Assembly: GCA_022826885.1 (NCBI GenBank)
Contig: JAJDUB010000053.1
Coordinates: 1 to 64,000, forward strand
DNA: 64,000 nt
Direction: 5' to 3'
Source of the DNA: Gammaproteobacteria bacterium
GTDB lineage: Bacteria > Pseudomonadota > Gammaproteobacteria > Eutrophobiales > Eutrophobiaceae
Both the position numbers and the translations under genes were made by a program. Below, in pieces: positions 33,752 through 41,115 of the stretch (positions are counted from its first letter, which is position 1; every line of letters starts with the position of its first letter). The notes under the pieces are model-generated. The model was not told the DNA's origin, did no database searches, and worked only from the letters and a program-made list of their open reading frames with translations.

Positions 33752-35392
33752 TCAGGATTCTTGGTTGGGTAATGCCCGCAGTTTATGTCTCTGGATCTTG
33801 CCGGTCTGGGTCTTCGGCAGTTCCGCAATGAATTCTATCACCCTGGGGTATTTGTACGGCGCAATGGTCTGCTTTGCAAAATCCTGCAATTCGCCGGCCA
33901 GTTGCTCCGATGCCCGGACGCCTTCGGCCAGGACGATAAAGGCCTTGATGATCATGCCCCGGGCTTCATCCGGGATGCCGACGACGCCGCATTCGCTGAC
34001 GGCCGGGTGCGGCAACAGGGCCGCCTCGATTTCCGCCCCCGAGATGTTGTAACCGGAGGAGATGATCATGTCGTCAGTGCGTCCCTGGTACCAGACATAC
34101 CCGTCCTCGTCCATGGTGCACATGTCGCCGGTGGTGTTCCAGCCGTTCACCACGTAATTTTTCTGGCGCTCATCGGCCAGGTACTTGCAACCGGTCGGGC
34201 CTTTCAGCGCCAGGCGGCCCAGTGTCCCCGGCGGCGCCGGTTGGTCGTCATCGCCCAGGATGCAGGCCTGGTAGCCGGGTATTGCCTTGCCGGTGGCGCC
34301 GGGGCGGATCTCATCGCCGACCGCAGAAATGAATACATGGATCATTTCGGTCGAACCGAAGATATCGATCATCCTGATCCCGGTTGCCGCCAGCCATTCC
34401 TCGTAAGTGGGCAGGGGCAGTTTCTCACCCGCACAGGTGGTTTTCTTCAGGCTGCTGAGGTCAAACTCATCGATGTGGCTCAGGATGGCGCGATAGGCGG
34501 TCGGCGCGGAGGAGCAGATGGTCGCCCTGAACTCGCCGATGGCCCGTGCAAGTTCCAGCGGCGGGGCCGCCTCCACCAGCGCCACGCTGGCCCCGGCGTA
34601 CAGGGGCATGCCCACCAGCATGCCGAGACCGAAGGTGAACGCGACCGGCGGGCTGCCGATAATGATGTCGGAAGGTTCCGGCTTGACCACATACTCGTTG
34701 CAGCAGATGCACATGGCCATGATGTCGCGCTGGAAATGGACCGTGCCCTTGGGCTGGCCGGTGGTGCCGCTGGTGAAAGCGATGACGGCCGGATCGTCGG
34801 CGGCAGTATCGACAGGGTCGAACGTGGCCGGTTTTGCGGCCATGAGCCGCTCCAGTTCCGCGCCCGCGCCGGCCTCTCCCGAACCGTTGAACTGCACGAC
34901 CCGTTGCACGAACCCAGTGCTTTCCAGCGCGCCGGACAGTTCCTCCATGAGGCGTTCGTCGCACAGCGCGAACCGGACCTGCGCCTTGTTGATGATCGGT
35001 TCCAGTTCCAGTTTGCGCAGCAACGGCATGGTGGCGACCGCGACCCCGCCGGCTTTTACCACGCCGAACCAGCAGGCGACCAGCATCGGGTTGTTGGGCG
35101 CGCGCAGCAGGACCCGGTTGCCCGGCGCCAGGCCCAGGTCATCGACCAGTACGTTGGCGATGCGGTTGGACTTCTCATACAGGTCCTGGTAGCTCCAGGT
35201 CTCGTTGCGCGTCAGTATCGCATTATTGGCGCCGTAGCCCTGGCCGATCTTTTTATCGAGCAACTCCGCCGCGCTGTTCAGGCGCGCCGGGAGCTGCAAT
35301 TCGTCGGTGGTGAACAGGAACTCGGGCAACAACTCAGGCGGCGGCAGGTTATCCCTGACGAAAGTATCGACGTGGCTGGTAGGATTATTCAC
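33752..35392 (-). CDS. acyl-CoA ligase of the benzoate/2-aminobenzoate type
   Basis: 546 residues. The AMP-binding loop is AFTSGTTGQPKGTVHFQ. Later motifs are MIDIFGSTEMIHVF, TGDMCTMDEDGYVWYQGRTD and the C-terminal lysine motif KTQTGKIQRHK. The N-terminal RNETWSYQDLYEKSNRIANV and VKPEPSDIIIGSPPVAFTFG resemble benzoate- and 2-aminobenzoate-CoA ligases more than fatty-acid ligases. It forms an acyl-adenylate and then the CoA thioester of a carboxylic acid, probably aromatic. It heads the minus-strand catabolic operon and is divergent from the amidase across a palindrome-containing promoter region. Confidence 0.88.
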   Translation of the reverse strand: MNNPTSHVDTFVRDNLPPPELLPEFLFTTDELQLPARLNSAAELLDKKIGQGYGANNAILTRNETWSYQDLYEKSNRIANVLVDDLGLAPGNRVLLRAPNNPMLVACWFGVVKAGGVAVATMPLLRKLELEPIINKAQVRFALCDERLMEELSGALESTGFVQRVVQFNGSGEAGAGAELERLMAAKPATFDPVDTAADDPAVIAFTSGTTGQPKGTVHFQRDIMAMCICCNEYVVKPEPSDIIIGSPPVAFTFGLGMLVGMPLYAGASVALVEAAPPLELARAIGEFRATICSSAPTAYRAILSHIDEFDLSSLKKTTCAGEKLPLPTYEEWLAATGIRMIDIFGSTEMIHVFISAVGDEIRPGATGKAIPGYQACILGDDDQPAPPGTLGRLALKGPTGCKYLADERQKNYVVNGWNTTGDMCTMDEDGYVWYQGRTDDMIISSGYNISGAEIEAALLPHPAVSECGVVGIPDEARGMIIKAFIVLAEGVRASEQLAGELQDFAKQTIAPYKYPRVIEFIAELPKTQTGKIQRHKLRALPNQES

Positions 35393-35438
35393 GTTTCTTT
35401 CTCAAGCGGGTACTTGCATAATTCCACGATACATATTA

Positions 35439-35456
35439 TTAACCTGTAATGGTTAA
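35439..35456. promoter_or_regulatory. operator-like palindrome between CoA ligase and amidase
   Basis: TTAACC and GGTTAA flank six bases, a perfect 18-base dyad in the 129-base gap between divergent catabolic genes. A tandem 13-base repeat (AATTACTGCAATC, twice) follows at 35467-35492. Together these look like regulator-binding sites controlling both transcripts. No regulator gene with a DNA-binding domain is adjacent. Confidence 0.45.
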
Positions 35457-35466
35457 CTCGTAAAGT

Positions 35467-35492
35467 AATTACTGCAATCAATTACTGCAATC
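35467..35492. repeat. tandem 13-base repeat upstream of the amidase
   Basis: Two exact adjoining copies of AATTACTGCAATC lie 30 to 55 bases before the amidase start. They may be paired binding sites for an activator, or a simple duplication. Confidence 0.7.
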
Positions 35493-35521
35493 AAATGCCT
35501 GCGGAATGGAGGAACTGATCC

Positions 35522-37018
35522 GTGACTTTCAAACTACCCGACAGCAATGAACTGAAACAACTGGCCGCTGAACTTAACCTGACGCTGGACGATGACCGGG
35601 CGCAGACACTGCTTGAGTACATGCAGCCTATAGCTGAAGGTTATGAATTTATCGATAGCGTTAAGGACGAACTGCCTGTATCGGCATACGACGGACGGGA
35701 TTATCACTATCCCGAGGCCGGCGAAAACCCTTACGGCGCCTGGTTGCTGAAATGCCATATCAAGGGCGCGGCATCCGGCCCTTTGCTCGGCAGAAAGGTC
35801 GCGGTCAAGGACAATATCTTCGTCGCAGACCTGCCACTCACAAACGGTTCGGATGTCCTGGCTGACCTCGTTGCCGATTTCGATGCGACGGTGGTTGACC
35901 GGCTGCTCAACGCCGGCGCCGAGATAGCCGGGAAGACCGTGTGCGAATACCTGTGCCTGTCGGGCGGCAGCGCCACTTCCATCGACGGCATCGTGCAAAA
36001 CCCCCGCAAACCGGGTTATTCCACCGGCGGTTCATCCTCCGGCAGCGCCGCGCTGGTCGCGGCCGGCGAAGTGGACATGGCCCTGGGCACCGACCAGGGC
36101 GGTTCAGTGCGCATCCCGGCAAGCTGGACCGGCGTGGTGGGCATGAAAGCGACCCGGGGCGTGGTGCCCTTCAGCGGCGGCGTGCCCATAGAGGCGTCTA
36201 TTGAGTACATCGGTCCCCTGACTGACAACGTTGCCGATAATGCCCTGTACCTGGAAGTCATGGCCGATGCCGGGGAAGGCAACAGGCCGGACTACACCAG
36301 CGCCCTGGGACAAACCACGGCAGGGCTGAAGATCGCCGTGTTGAAGGAAGGTTTCGGCTGGCCGTCTTCCTCGGCGGCAGTTGATCAATGCGTGAAATCC
36401 GCCGCTTCACACTTCGCCTCCCTGGGGGCGACAGTGGAGGAAATTTCCATCCCCGGACACCTGACCGGCCCGGCGATCTGGGGGGCGGTCGTCACGGATG
36501 GCTTATGGCAGACCCTGAAGCTGAACGGAGTGGGATTTAACCATGACGACATTTATTCGCCGGCGATGTATGAAGTAATGCGGGACTGGACCCGTCGCAA
36601 CCATGACATGCCGATCAACGCGGCATTGATCCTGTTGCTGGGCCGCCACCTGGAGAAGTATGACGGTCATTACTACGCCAGGGCCAAGAACCTGGTGCGG
36701 AAACTACGGGCGGGCTACGATAAGCCGCTACGGAAATACGACCTGTTGTTGATGCCCACGCTGGTCGATACGGCCGCTGAGAACCCGGAGTCACTGGATG
36801 ACGCAAGCGACGACCAGATCATGCAAACCGCCTTCGGCAACACGCTGAACACCTGCCAGTTTAACGCCACCGGCCATCCCGCCATCTCAATCCCCTGCGG
36901 CCAGGTCGACGGCCTGCCGGTGGGCCTGATGCTGGTAGGCCGTTATCATGACGAAAAGACCATCTACCGTGCCGCCCATGCCTTCGAGCAATCGACAGAC
37001 TGGCGGGAGAGAAAATAA
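35522..37018 (+). CDS. amidase of the amidase-signature family (Rhodococcus nitrile-amidase type)
   Basis: 498 residues from the GTG at 35522, with GGAGGAAC well placed upstream. The signature sequence gives the Ser-cisSer-Lys triad: K96 in VAVKDNIF, S171 in STGGSSSGSAALV and S195 in TDQGGSVRIPAS. These are the same numbers as in the Rhodococcus N-771 amidase, and the first 70 residues form a similar helical extension. Such amidases hydrolyse aliphatic and aromatic amides, often from nitriles. It is the first rightward gene of the divergent catabolic pair and could release a carboxylate for the neighbouring CoA ligase. No nitrile hydratase gene is in the window. Confidence 0.93.
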   Translation: MTFKLPDSNELKQLAAELNLTLDDDRAQTLLEYMQPIAEGYEFIDSVKDELPVSAYDGRDYHYPEAGENPYGAWLLKCHIKGAASGPLLGRKVAVKDNIFVADLPLTNGSDVLADLVADFDATVVDRLLNAGAEIAGKTVCEYLCLSGGSATSIDGIVQNPRKPGYSTGGSSSGSAALVAAGEVDMALGTDQGGSVRIPASWTGVVGMKATRGVVPFSGGVPIEASIEYIGPLTDNVADNALYLEVMADAGEGNRPDYTSALGQTTAGLKIAVLKEGFGWPSSSAAVDQCVKSAASHFASLGATVEEISIPGHLTGPAIWGAVVTDGLWQTLKLNGVGFNHDDIYSPAMYEVMRDWTRRNHDMPINAALILLLGRHLEKYDGHYYARAKNLVRKLRAGYDKPLRKYDLLLMPTLVDTAAENPESLDDASDDQIMQTAFGNTLNTCQFNATGHPAISIPCGQVDGLPVGLMLVGRYHDEKTIYRAAHAFEQSTDWRERK

Positions 37019-37049
37019 TGAGTAATTCCTTGGAAAATCTTATTTTTCC

Positions 37050-37069
37050 ATTCCCGCGCAAGCGGGAAT
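37050..37069. repeat. dRS3-like hairpin repeat
   Basis: ATTCCCGC and GCGGGAAT flank GCAA, a GNRA-type tetraloop. This core resembles the dRS3 and REP-type repeats found in many proteobacteria. It lies between the convergent amidase and NYN genes. Neither strand has a T-run after the stem, so it is not a standard terminator. Confidence 0.7.
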
Positions 37070-37086
37070 CCAGTAAGTAGTGTCTG

Positions 37087-37776
37087 TTACCAATACTCAG
37101 GTTTACCAATTGGTCTTTTTCGAGTTGGTACTTGATTGGGTAAATGGGAAGCTGCAAGTTCCTTATCTGTAATATGACGACGTGTCCAGTCAGCGAGCCT
37201 ACTCAACTGCTTATTGGCAGGCCTATGAGTCCCTTTATCAATCGATGTACGGATTGGGAATACCACGCCAATTTTCAATTTGTCGGAAAAGTCTTCTCGT
37301 ATTGCCTCTAATACTGGCGCAATATCCGAATCATTTGTTACAAAGACAAGTTGTTCTGCGTTTCCCTTGCTCGCATCCCGGTATGCCTCTAATGCGATAT
37401 TCACGTCAGTTTGTTTTTCTTCCAGCTTCCAGACATCCAGCCGTTGTTCCTTATCAAGGGGTTGTTGGTAGGCTAATAGCTTGGCTTTTTCAAGACTGTA
37501 GTAGCCTTTAATAATACAAATCTTTTGGGGATAAAGAATTTGCAGTGCCCGAAGATAAGTCTGCTGAGCAATCCACGATGTCTGGCCTCGCGGAGCCACT
37601 TTTGCTTTGATGTCAGCGGTAAAGTATTTAATGGAAACCAGCTTTGTTTGAGGGGTTTGTGGAATCAGTATTTGCTCGAAAAACAACTTATGGATATCCA
37701 TCCATTTATCCCTGCTATGCTTCAAGCAACCATAGAACAGGTTGTATCCATCGACATAAATAATTGTTTTCATCAT
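37087..37776 (-). CDS. NYN domain (PIN-like) putative ribonuclease
   Basis: 229 residues. The N-terminal TIIYVDGYNLFYGCLK and LVFVTNDSDIAPVLEAIR are hallmarks of the NYN/LabA group, a PIN-like fold of metal-dependent RNases. Conserved acidic residues are D9, D124 in EEKQTDVNIALEA, and the two Asp of NDSD. The gene is AT-rich compared with the catabolic genes on both sides and is probably an insertion. The start is one of two adjacent ATGs at 37776 and 37773. Its leader contains a sigma-70 promoter and then a terminator-like hairpin, so expression may be attenuated. Targets are unknown. Confidence 0.9.
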   Translation of the reverse strand: MMKTIIYVDGYNLFYGCLKHSRDKWMDIHKLFFEQILIPQTPQTKLVSIKYFTADIKAKVAPRGQTSWIAQQTYLRALQILYPQKICIIKGYYSLEKAKLLAYQQPLDKEQRLDVWKLEEKQTDVNIALEAYRDASKGNAEQLVFVTNDSDIAPVLEAIREDFSDKLKIGVVFPIRTSIDKGTHRPANKQLSRLADWTRRHITDKELAASHLPNQVPTRKRPIGKPEYW

Positions 37777-37796
37777 ACTTTCCCTGTATTGGAAAT

Positions 37797-37825
37797 GGAA
37801 AAACCGCCTCAGAGGCGGCTTTTCC
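37797..37825 (-). terminator. terminator-like hairpin in the NYN leader (possible attenuator)
   Basis: Read on the minus strand, GGAAAAGCCGCCTC is followed by its complement GAGGCGGTTTTTCC. One G-U pair makes the stem continuous for about 14 pairs, and the GC core is followed directly by TTTTT. That is the structure of a Rho-independent terminator. It lies about 20-50 bases before the NYN start and downstream of its promoter. Confidence 0.6.
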
Positions 37826-37874
37826 GCCCCAAGCCAATATCAGGAAAACTTGGCAAGGGGTGAGTCGTACACAA

Positions 37875-37903
37875 AGTATCATGTATAGATACGAATTTGT
37901 CAA
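37875..37903 (-). promoter_or_regulatory. sigma-70 promoter of the NYN gene
   Basis: On the minus strand, TTGACA (37903-37898) is a perfect -35. After exactly 17 bases comes GATACT (37880-37875), a four-of-six -10 match. Transcription should start near 37868 and give a leader of about 90 bases that contains the hairpin at 37797-37825. Confidence 0.65.
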
Positions 37904-37984
37904 CAGCAATAGCAACACATCTGCAAGGAAATTTGCTATTACGTTGCTGTGTTAGAATCTCGGTTGCTTACGTCAACTATTCCA

Positions 37985-38731
37985 ATGAACGAACGAACCT
38001 TATTTCTGGCCTGGCAGGACAGGGGTCGCAGCAGCGCATGGTTTCCGATTGGGCGTCTTGATGCCGACCTTGAACGTCCCTCCTATCGTTTCCGCTATAT
38101 CGGGGGAGCGAAGCGCGCGCAGGAAAAAGCAGGGTTTCCTCTACTCCTGGAATTTCCCTCCCTGGAGGAGGATTATCAGTCCTCACATTTATTTCCGTTG
38201 TTTCAGAATCGGGTCATGAATCAGAAAAGACCGGATTTTTCTGATTATCTTCACAATCTTGGTTGCCCTGGGAAGGCTGATCCTATCCAGATTCTGTCGG
38301 TAAATGGAGGACAGCGTGTAACAGACGCTTACGAGGTTTTTCCGAAAATCGACAAGGATGATACCGGACAATTCACCTGCCGGTTCTTTTTGCACGGTTG
38401 GCAGCGTGTCAGTGATGCTGCTCAAACACGTGTCAATGAATTAAAGTCAGGTGAAAAGCTATACCTGACATTGGAACTGACCAATCCGGCGACCAGGCTG
38501 GCGGTACAGATTCAGACGACAGACTATTACATGATCGGGTGGGCGCCGCGTTATCTTGTAGGGGATTTGGCTGCGGCCATGAACGAATCCCCGGAATATA
38601 CGGCCCGGGTTGTAAGGGTAAACCCCCAACCTGCGCCATCCAGCCAGCGGGTTTTAATTGAGGTACATGGGCGTTGGGAACGCCACGTACCCATCAGCAG
38701 CGAGGATTTTACGCCTTTGGTTGACGGCTGA
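37985..38731 (+). CDS. HIRAN domain protein
   Basis: 248 residues from the ATG at 37985; an earlier start at 37949 is possible. The N-terminus LFLAWQDRGRSSAWFPIGRL and the middle SSHLFPLFQNRVMNQKRPDF belong to a bacterial family that ends in a HIRAN domain. That domain is visible in YLTLELTNPATRLAVQIQTT and IGWAPRYLVGDLAAAM. HIRAN domains bind DNA, and in eukaryotes recognise 3' ends at stalled forks. The bacterial family has no known reaction. It is divergent from NYN across a 208-base gap that holds the NYN promoter. GC is intermediate. Confidence 0.82.
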   Translation: MNERTLFLAWQDRGRSSAWFPIGRLDADLERPSYRFRYIGGAKRAQEKAGFPLLLEFPSLEEDYQSSHLFPLFQNRVMNQKRPDFSDYLHNLGCPGKADPIQILSVNGGQRVTDAYEVFPKIDKDDTGQFTCRFFLHGWQRVSDAAQTRVNELKSGEKLYLTLELTNPATRLAVQIQTTDYYMIGWAPRYLVGDLAAAMNESPEYTARVVRVNPQPAPSSQRVLIEVHGRWERHVPISSEDFTPLVDG

Positions 38732-38774
38732 GTGACAATTCTGGTCAGTCTTCATATTATCCGTCCCCATACAG

Positions 38775-39026
38775 ATGAGAGAAATTGCTGCAAAAGAAGC
38801 CAAAAACCGGTTTGGTCAGTTACTGGACGCGACCCAGCAGTCGCCGGTCTGTATTACGAAACATGGTAGGGCAGTTGGCGTGATGATGTCGGTTGACCAG
38901 TATGAGCGCCTCAGAGGCGCTGCATGGGATCGCTTATCGCAGACAATGGACCGAATCGGCAGGGAGGCTGCTGAAGCGGGTCTTACGAATGTTGAACTGA
39001 CCTCACTGCTCGCCGGTGAGAGTTGA
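38775..39026 (+). CDS. Phd/YefM family antitoxin without a visible toxin partner
   Basis: 83 residues. MREIAAKEAKNRFGQLLDAT and VCITKHGRAVGVMMSVDQYE are textbook Phd/YefM, the DNA-binding antitoxin family. The C-terminal half should hold a toxin-binding tail (DRIGREAAEAGLTNVELTSL). The next 49 bases contain no toxin gene, and the following gene on the other strand is metabolic, so this is a solitary antitoxin. It lies 43 bases after the HIRAN gene, with which it may share a transcript. It could have lost its toxin, or regulate HIRAN or NYN. Confidence 0.87.
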   Translation: MREIAAKEAKNRFGQLLDATQQSPVCITKHGRAVGVMMSVDQYERLRGAAWDRLSQTMDRIGREAAEAGLTNVELTSLLAGES

Positions 39027-39075
39027 ACGGGCTGTAATCTATACGATTCACAGCAATGGCGGGTCACTCTAAACT

Positions 39076-39810
39076 TTAAAACAGCAGTTCATCCTGAATG
39101 GTTTCCGGAGAAGGAAATGCCTGCTTGGAGTGAGTCAGCCCCATCTCCAGCAGGGCTTCGCACAGTTTGTAGGCCACCACGCCGGGGTTGATGACGGGCG
39201 CCGGCAGGTTGTCGCGCAGGAAACGGTGGGACTGGTGCATGGTGGTGGAACCCAGGATGATGACATCGGCGCCGTCCTCTTCAATTGCCCTGAGCCCCTG
39301 TTGCTTCAGCTTCTCGAACACCACCTCTTCCTTTCCGGTCAGCAACTCCTGCACGTCCGGGCGGGTGTCGATATGCCTGATGGAGGCCAGTTTGTGCTCC
39401 AGGCCGTATTCCTTCAGGGTCTTGCGGTATAATGCCAGCCACGGTTGCCACATGGTCAGGATGGAAAACCGGTGACCCAGGGTGGCGGCCAAGTGGAACG
39501 ATGCCTGTCCCGGGCCGATGACCGGGATATTCAGGCGCGAGCGCAGCGCGTAAAGGCCCGAATCGCTGACCGTATTGATACAGACCGCGGCGCAGCCCTC
39601 TTCCTCGGCCCTGAGCCCGGCCTCGATCACGATGGTGTCCATGATATAGGTATCGTAATAGCTGTCCGCCAGCGACATCAGCCGTTTCGAACCGACGAAC
39701 TCCACGTCGAACTCCGGGCGGATATACTCCGCCGGTATCTGGTTTTCAATCAACTCCCTGGTGTGTTCGTTCAGGGGCACCGGGAAGATGACCTTGATTT
39801 TGTTACCCAT
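39076..39810 (-). CDS. Asp/Glu/hydantoin racemase family protein
   Basis: 244 residues with the two-domain racemase fold: IKVIFPVPLNEHTRELIENQ, AAVCINTVSDSGLYALR, IPVIGPGQASFHLAATLGHR and the second-site block VIILGSTTMHQS. The first catalytic Cys is present (C77), but the second site has Ser (S188) where racemases have Cys. It may therefore be a one-base enzyme or an isomerase or decarboxylase, as in arylmalonate decarboxylase, which has only one Cys. The family includes hydantoin and allantoin racemases, which fits the nearby hyuAB. It is divergent from the thiolase gene. Confidence 0.83.
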   Translation of the reverse strand: MGNKIKVIFPVPLNEHTRELIENQIPAEYIRPEFDVEFVGSKRLMSLADSYYDTYIMDTIVIEAGLRAEEEGCAAVCINTVSDSGLYALRSRLNIPVIGPGQASFHLAATLGHRFSILTMWQPWLALYRKTLKEYGLEHKLASIRHIDTRPDVQELLTGKEEVVFEKLKQQGLRAIEEDGADVIILGSTTMHQSHRFLRDNLPAPVINPGVVAYKLCEALLEMGLTHSKQAFPSPETIQDELLF

Positions 39811-39874
39811 ATTCCAACTCCGTCAGCCTCTGGCATGATCAACGGGACATTATACGATAGATACCGGGTGCCGG

Positions 39875-39902
39875 TTGTTCCGATAAGGCAATCGGGTAAA
39901 AT
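39875..39902 (+). promoter_or_regulatory. possible sigma-70 promoter of the thiolase operon
   Basis: TTGTTC (39875-39880) and TAAAAT (39897-39902) are 16 bases apart, a fair match. The transcript would start close to the thiolase start codon at 39911 or 39914. No ribosome-binding site is visible, so leaderless translation is possible. Confidence 0.35.
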
Positions 39903-39910
39903 TACGTCCC

Positions 39911-41113
39911 ATGATGGAAACCTGCATACCCTACGGTGGCTACTGGACCACCCCGTTTGCCAAGTGGCAGGGCAGCCTGGCCCACCTGCACAGCATGGAA
40001 TTTGCCGCCCATGTCACCCGGCGCGCCCTCGCCGACCGGGGCCTGGACGGCAGCCAGTTCGATTACGGCGTGCTGGGGATGACCATCCCGCAGAAGAGCT
40101 GTTTTTACGGCCTGCCCTGGTTGACGGCCATGGCCGGCATGGAACATGTCGCCGGACCGACCGTGAGCCAGGCCTGCGCCACCAGCGCCCGGGCTATGGC
40201 GACCGCATCCCGGGAAATCCAGGCAGGCCAGGCCGAATGCGCGCTGGCCCTGACCGCGGACCGGATATCCAACGGCCCGCACCTGTACTATCCGGACCCC
40301 CTGGGACCCGGGGGCACCGGGCAGACCGAAGACTGGGTGATGAGCAATTTCAACCAGGACCCGTATGTGAAGTGCGATATGACCCGTACCGCGGAGAATT
40401 GCGCGGCGAAGTGGAACGTAACCACCGCCGAGCAGCACGAGGTTGCGCTGCAGCGCTACCGGCAGTATCAACAGGCCCTGGAACTGCAGGATGGTATCTC
40501 TTTCCAGCAGAGATACATGCTGTTGCCGCTGAAGGTGCCGGACAAGAAGTACAGGAAGACGCGCTCCACCCTGACGGGAGACGAGGGCATCACTGCGACC
40601 AGCGCCGGAAAAATGGCCCGCCTGGAACCGGTGCAGGAGGGCGGCACCGTTACCTACGCCGGCCAGACCCACCCGGCCGACGGCAATGCCGGCATGATCA
40701 TCACCACCGCGGACAAGGCCCGCGCGCTGAGCGCCGACCCGGCTATCAGGATCGGCATCGTCGCCTACGGCCAGGCTAGGGAGGAGCCGGCGTATATGCC
40801 GGCTGCGCCCATCCCGGCAAGCCGGCGTGCCCTGGACCGGGCGGGAATAACGATACATGACGTCAAGGCCGTAAAGTCGCACAATCCCTTCGCGGTCAAC
40901 GACATCATTTTCGCCAGGGAAATGGGTATAGACGTCATGACCATGAATAATTACGGCTGTTCCCTGATCTGGGGGCACCCGCAGGGGCCGACGGGCATGC
41001 GCGCGGTCATAGAACTTATCGAGGAACTGGTACTGCTGGGCGGCGGTTACGGCCTGTTCCACGGCTGCGCGGCCGGCGACAGCGCCATGGCGGTCGTCAT
41101 ACGCGTGGATTGA
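39911..41113 (+). CDS. thiolase family protein (acetyl-CoA acyltransferase)
   Basis: 400 residues. The nucleophilic Cys is C89 in VSQACATSARAMATA. A His in KSHNPFAVND and another in CSLIWGHPQGPTGMR follow, and the last Cys is in LFHGCAAGDSAMAVV. The four catalytic elements of thiolases are therefore present, with the second block differing from FadA. It is probably the thiolytic (3-oxoacyl-CoA) step of a pathway, acting with the HAD/ECH fusion two genes downstream. The start is ATG 39911 or 39914. The CoA ligase gene begins two bases after the stop. Confidence 0.9.
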   Translation: MMETCIPYGGYWTTPFAKWQGSLAHLHSMEFAAHVTRRALADRGLDGSQFDYGVLGMTIPQKSCFYGLPWLTAMAGMEHVAGPTVSQACATSARAMATASREIQAGQAECALALTADRISNGPHLYYPDPLGPGGTGQTEDWVMSNFNQDPYVKCDMTRTAENCAAKWNVTTAEQHEVALQRYRQYQQALELQDGISFQQRYMLLPLKVPDKKYRKTRSTLTGDEGITATSAGKMARLEPVQEGGTVTYAGQTHPADGNAGMIITTADKARALSADPAIRIGIVAYGQAREEPAYMPAAPIPASRRALDRAGITIHDVKAVKSHNPFAVNDIIFAREMGIDVMTMNNYGCSLIWGHPQGPTGMRAVIELIEELVLLGGGYGLFHGCAAGDSAMAVVIRVD

Positions 41114-41115
41114 CA

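Noticed and set aside
33785-35449. Long rightward reading frame antisense to the CoA ligase
   Set aside because: Same reason; no domain is recognisable and the opposite strand encodes all ligase motifs.
35467-35492. Iterons or CRISPR from the tandem 13-mer
   Set aside because: Only two copies with no spacer, in a divergent promoter; no replication gene is near.
37050-37069. Rho-independent terminator
   Set aside because: The stem is fine but neither strand has a following T-run; it fits a dRS3-like repeat better.
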